NCBI GenBank assembly: GCA_028279345.1
Contig: JANQNY010000030.1
Coordinates: 1 to 64,000, forward strand
Direction of reading: 5' to 3'
Length of the DNA stretch: 64,000 nucleotides
DNA from: Geminicoccaceae bacterium
GTDB taxonomy: Bacteria > Pseudomonadota > Alphaproteobacteria > Geminicoccales > Geminicoccaceae
Shown here: positions 61,051 through 64,000 of the stretch, piece by piece
How the letters are laid out: each line of letters starts with the position of its first letter
Numbering within the stretch: position 1 is the stretch's first letter
Notes under the pieces: generated by a model
Told to the model about the DNA's origin: nothing
The model's input: the letters and a program-made list of their open reading frames with translations, nothing else
Databases searched by the model: none
Position numbers and translations under genes: made by a program

Positions 61051-61239
61051 TCAGCCGTCGTCCAGGCTTTCCACCCGCCGCTGCCAACGTTCCAGCTCAC
61101 GGGCCCGACGTCGGCTGGCCGACCAGCTCGCGCCGAACAGACCGACAAGGGCAAGAGCCGTAACGCCGAACGCGCTCCAGACGTAGGCGCCATAGCCGCC
61201 CATTGCCAAGAAGTCGCCCACCCAGCGATCCCGTTCCAC
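61051..61239 (-). CDS. ccmD: Haem exporter adaptor CcmD
   Basis: A 62-residue protein that releases holo-CcmE from the CcmABC complex. The signature FLAMGGYGAYVWSAFGVTAL is followed by a single helix and a basic C-terminal coil (SASRRRARELERWQRRVESL). It lies 15 nt upstream of ccmE. The ccmABC genes are not next to it in this window, so the cluster is split or begins elsewhere. Confidence 0.94.
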   Translation of the reverse strand: MERDRWVGDFLAMGGYGAYVWSAFGVTALALVGLFGASWSASRRRARELERWQRRVESLDDG

Positions 61240-61334
61240 TGTTGCCCACTCTTCGGCTTAATTAGAGGGTGCGAGAACAAGCGCAATGCGTGGACTGCGC
61301 GCAGGTCGATCGGACGAAAGCCGCGTCACAGCCG

Positions 61335-64000
61335 ATGCCCAACCTCCAGCCCGTCCAGGCGCCGGCGTTGTCGCCGCGGGCCGCACCGGCCAATTCCGAG
61401 CTAGACGGCCATCGTGCGGCGCTCGCTGCGCTGCCGGCGGACGCGCGTCCTCTAAAGGTGGCCAAGGCCCGGCTGGCCAAGGCCGAGGCGGTCATCCGCC
61501 AACATTTCGACGAGACGCGGCGCGGCGCGGACGTCGTGCTGATCCGCCCGCACGTCCTCGACGAGATCATTCAGGGGCTTTGGGACTGGGCGCAGGAACG
61601 ACGCTACCCGTTGGTCACCCCTAGCGCGGGCGAACGTCTGGCGGTCGTCGCCGTCGGCGGCTTCGGTCGTGGCGAGCTCGCGCCACACTCGGACATCGAC
61701 CTGCTGTTTCTCTATCCCTACGCGCAGACGTCGCGCAGCGAGAAGACCGTCGAGACCATCCTCTATACGCTCTGGGATCTGGGTTTCACCGTCGGCTACG
61801 CCTCGCGCTCCGTTGACGAGGCGCTTGCGGCTACCCGTGGTGATACGACGATACTCACGGCCGACCTGGAGACCCGGCTGATCATCGGCGACCAGGCGCT
61901 CTACGACGCCTTCAAGAACCGCCTGCGGTCCCAGGTGCTCGCCGGTCGCGGGCCAACCTACCTCCAACAGAAGCTCGACGAGCGACGCGAACGCCACGAG
62001 CGGGCCGGCGACAGCCGCTACATCTTGGAGCCCAACGTCAAGGACGGCGAAGGCGGGCTGCGCGACCTGCAGCTGATCGTCTGGCTCGCGCGGTTCTTCT
62101 ACGATACCCAGCGCATCGAGGACCTTGTGCATCACAACATGCTCGATGCGCGGGAGCTCCAGACCTACCGGACGGCGCAGAGCTTCCTCTGGGCCGTCCG
62201 CTGCCACCTCCACTACCTCACCGGACGCGCCGAAGAGCGCCTCACCTTCGACCTGCAGATGGAGGTGGGTGAGCGCATGGGCTATCGCGCCCGGCACCGG
62301 CTCGACGGCGTCGAGCGGTTCATGAAGCGCTTCTACCTGGTGGCCAAGGAGGTAGCCGTCCTCACCGAAACCGTGGCCGGCACGCTACGCGACGAGCACC
62401 GGTCCGCACGCCGCTTGGCGCTGCCGAGCCTGCGCCGTGGACGGCGGTTGCTCGACGGCGTGGTGCTCCGCGACGGGCATATCGATGTCGATGACCCCGA
62501 GCGCTTCACCAAGAACCCGGTCGACATTCTCAAGCTGTTTCAGCTCGCTGACGCGCATGACGCGACGATCCGCCCGCACGCGCTGCGCGGCGCCAAGCGC
62601 GGCGTGCGCGCGATCACGGCCGAGGTGCGCGACCGGGCCGAGGCGCAAGAGCTGATTGTCGGGCTGATCACGGCCTCGAAGCGCGCGTCCCGGACGCTCG
62701 GCGGGCTCAACGCGATCGGCGCGCTCGGGCGCTTCGTCCCTGAATTTCGCCGGATCGTCGCGCTGATGGAGCACAACCTCTACCACGCCTACACGGCGGA
62801 CAAGCATACGCTTCGCGTGATCGGCCAGCTCGACGCCATTGCCGCAGGCGAGCTGGTCCAGGAGTTGCCCGCGTGCACCGAGGCGCTGCAGCACATCGCC
62901 TCCAAGGCCGATCTTTATCTGGCGGCGTTCTTTCACGACGCCGGCAAGGGAAGCAAAGGCAACCATGCGGCTGTAGGCGAGCAGCTGGCGACGCGCGCAC
63001 TCGAGCGGTGGGGCCAGCCGGGCGAGCGCATCGAGACGGTCGCCTGGCTGGTTCGACACCACCTCTTGATGACTTCCACGGCGTTTTCTAGGGATCTTGA
63101 GGACCCGAAGACGGTGCAGGACTTCGTGCAGGTGGTGCAGTCGCCCGAGCGCTTGCGCCTGCTCCTCCTGCTGACAGTGGCTGACATCAGGGCGGTCAGT
63201 CCGACAAGCTGGAACGGTTGGAAGGCGCAGCTGCTCCGCGCGCTGTTCCGCGCCGCCGAGAACGCCATGCTGGCCGGCGACGTCGTGCAGACGCGGCGCC
63301 ACATGGTCGCCGAGGCAAAAGACCAGCTTCGCGCTCAGCTGCTGGCGGCCCCGCCGCCGGGCTGGGGCGAGGAGGCGATCGAAGCCTATCTGCGCCGCCA
63401 CGATCCGCGCTACTGGCTGGGCTTCGGCACGACCGAGCACGACCTGCACGCCCGGCTGATCGCGCGGGTGGAGAACCATGAGGAGCTCTCGGGACTGCAG
63501 CTCACGATCGATCGCGTCAACGACCGCACGGAGCTCGTGCTCTACGCGCCCGATCACCCGGGACTGTTCATGGAGGTGGCCGGCGCCCTCGCGCTCGCCG
63601 GTGCGAGCATTCTCGACGCACGCATCTTCACCACCACCGACAGCATGGCGCTCGACAGCTTCGGCCTCCAGGACGCCGTCACCGGTGGTGCCGTCGACGA
63701 GCCGCGGCGGCTCGAGCGCATCCGCAAGACGGTCACCGACGCGATCGCCGGACGCATCCACCTCGCGCGAGCACTCGCCGAACGGGGTCCTCCGCCCGCG
63801 CGCACCGACGTTTTCAAGGTTACGCCGCGTGTTCTCATCGACAACGGCGCGAGCCGCACGCACACCGTGGTCGAGATCAACGGGCGCGACCGCCCAGGCC
63901 TCCTGTTCGACCTCACGCGTGTCCTCCGAGACCTAGGCCTCGTCATCTCGAGCGCGCACATCACCACCTTCGGCGAGCGCGCGGTCGACACGATCTATCT
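61335..64000 (+). CDS. glnD: [Protein-PII] uridylyltransferase GlnD (3' end outside the window)
   Basis: A bifunctional nitrogen sensor that uridylylates and deuridylylates PII in response to glutamine. About 888 codons are visible. The nucleotidyltransferase domain carries VAVGGFGRGELAPHSDIDLLFLY (about residues 105-127) and VKDGEGGLRDLQLIVWLAR. An HD-type hydrolase domain follows (LAAFFHDAGKGSKGNHAAVGEQLA). The first ACT domain is TELVLYAPDHPGLFMEVAGALALAG, and the start of the second (VVEINGRDRPGLLFDLTRVLRDLG) meets the window edge. ATG 61335 is used; in-frame GTG codons at 61269 and 61290 are possible starts, since no ribosome site decides. Divergent from the ccm cluster. Confidence 0.95.
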   Translation, partial: MPNLQPVQAPALSPRAAPANSELDGHRAALAALPADARPLKVAKARLAKAEAVIRQHFDETRRGADVVLIRPHVLDEIIQGLWDWAQERRYPLVTPSAGERLAVVAVGGFGRGELAPHSDIDLLFLYPYAQTSRSEKTVETILYTLWDLGFTVGYASRSVDEALAATRGDTTILTADLETRLIIGDQALYDAFKNRLRSQVLAGRGPTYLQQKLDERRERHERAGDSRYILEPNVKDGEGGLRDLQLIVWLARFFYDTQRIEDLVHHNMLDARELQTYRTAQSFLWAVRCHLHYLTGRAEERLTFDLQMEVGERMGYRARHRLDGVERFMKRFYLVAKEVAVLTETVAGTLRDEHRSARRLALPSLRRGRRLLDGVVLRDGHIDVDDPERFTKNPVDILKLFQLADAHDATIRPHALRGAKRGVRAITAEVRDRAEAQELIVGLITASKRASRTLGGLNAIGALGRFVPEFRRIVALMEHNLYHAYTADKHTLRVIGQLDAIAAGELVQELPACTEALQHIASKADLYLAAFFHDAGKGSKGNHAAVGEQLATRALERWGQPGERIETVAWLVRHHLLMTSTAFSRDLEDPKTVQDFVQVVQSPERLRLLLLLTVADIRAVSPTSWNGWKAQLLRALFRAAENAMLAGDVVQTRRHMVAEAKDQLRAQLLAAPPPGWGEEAIEAYLRRHDPRYWLGFGTTEHDLHARLIARVENHEELSGLQLTIDRVNDRTELVLYAPDHPGLFMEVAGALALAGASILDARIFTTTDSMALDSFGLQDAVTGGAVDEPRRLERIRKTVTDAIAGRIHLARALAERGPPPARTDVFKVTPRVLIDNGASRTHTVVEINGRDRPGLLFDLTRVLRDLGLVISSAHITTFGERAVDTIY

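Overview
The window is a GC-rich chromosomal segment of an alphaproteobacterium that makes a bacteriochlorophyll antenna. The evidence is an LH2-type puc operon (pucB-pucA plus a PucC/LhaA-family assembly factor) under a PpsR/CrtJ-like palindrome, an rpoH-type sigma-32, AddAB instead of RecBCD, a System I ccm cluster and a uvrC-pgsA-moaD-moaE string. A Rhodospirillales-like purple or aerobic anoxygenic phototroph fits. No reaction-centre or bch genes are in view, so I do not name a genus.

Layout. 1-3.7 kb: 3' part of ligA, then a haem peroxidase of the animal type. 3.7-6.5 kb, minus strand: the puc operon pucB-pucA-lhaA with a peptide deformylase gene (def) as its last gene, and its promoter and PpsR-like sites upstream. 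6.5-7.3 kb: an unknown protein with a 16-residue tandem repeat. 7.4-10.6 kb: uvrC-pgsA-moaD-moaE. 10.6-12.2 kb: ArsR regulator plus SRPBCC protein, divergent from a glutathione S-transferase. 12.2-17.2 kb: an alpha-galactoside utilisation set (AraC regulator, sodium/solute symporter, GH36 alpha-galactosidase). 17.4-23.4 kb: housekeeping genes (peroxiredoxin, YqgE, RpoH, RluD, a 23S/tRNA methyltransferase, tRNA-Glu, CBS protein).

23.4-34.3 kb is an accessory region with sparse genes, long intergenic stretches and locally lower GC. It holds an alpha/beta hydrolase, a 1229-residue unknown protein, a secreted triple-repeat protein resembling phage tail-collar domains with a decayed relative beside it, a MITE-like element and an orphan RTX-type protein. 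This is the most likely place for an undescribed system.

34.3-64 kb returns to core genes: zapE, an aminotransferase, addB-addA-trxA-lipoprotein, gluQ with a lipoprotein hydrolase, a Gfo/Idh oxidoreductase, a dipeptidase, an MDR alcohol dehydrogenase lacking catalytic zinc cysteines, a TAXI-TRAP transporter with a universal stress protein, an SGNH hydrolase, ccmDEFGHI, and glnD, which runs off the right edge.

Two points stand out. The LH2 alpha chain has Phe-Phe where B850 complexes have the hydrogen-bonding aromatic pair at positions 44/45, predicting a blue-shifted (B820-like) antenna. And a deformylase is encoded in the same operon as an LH2 alpha chain whose N-terminal Met is a B800 ligand in related complexes.
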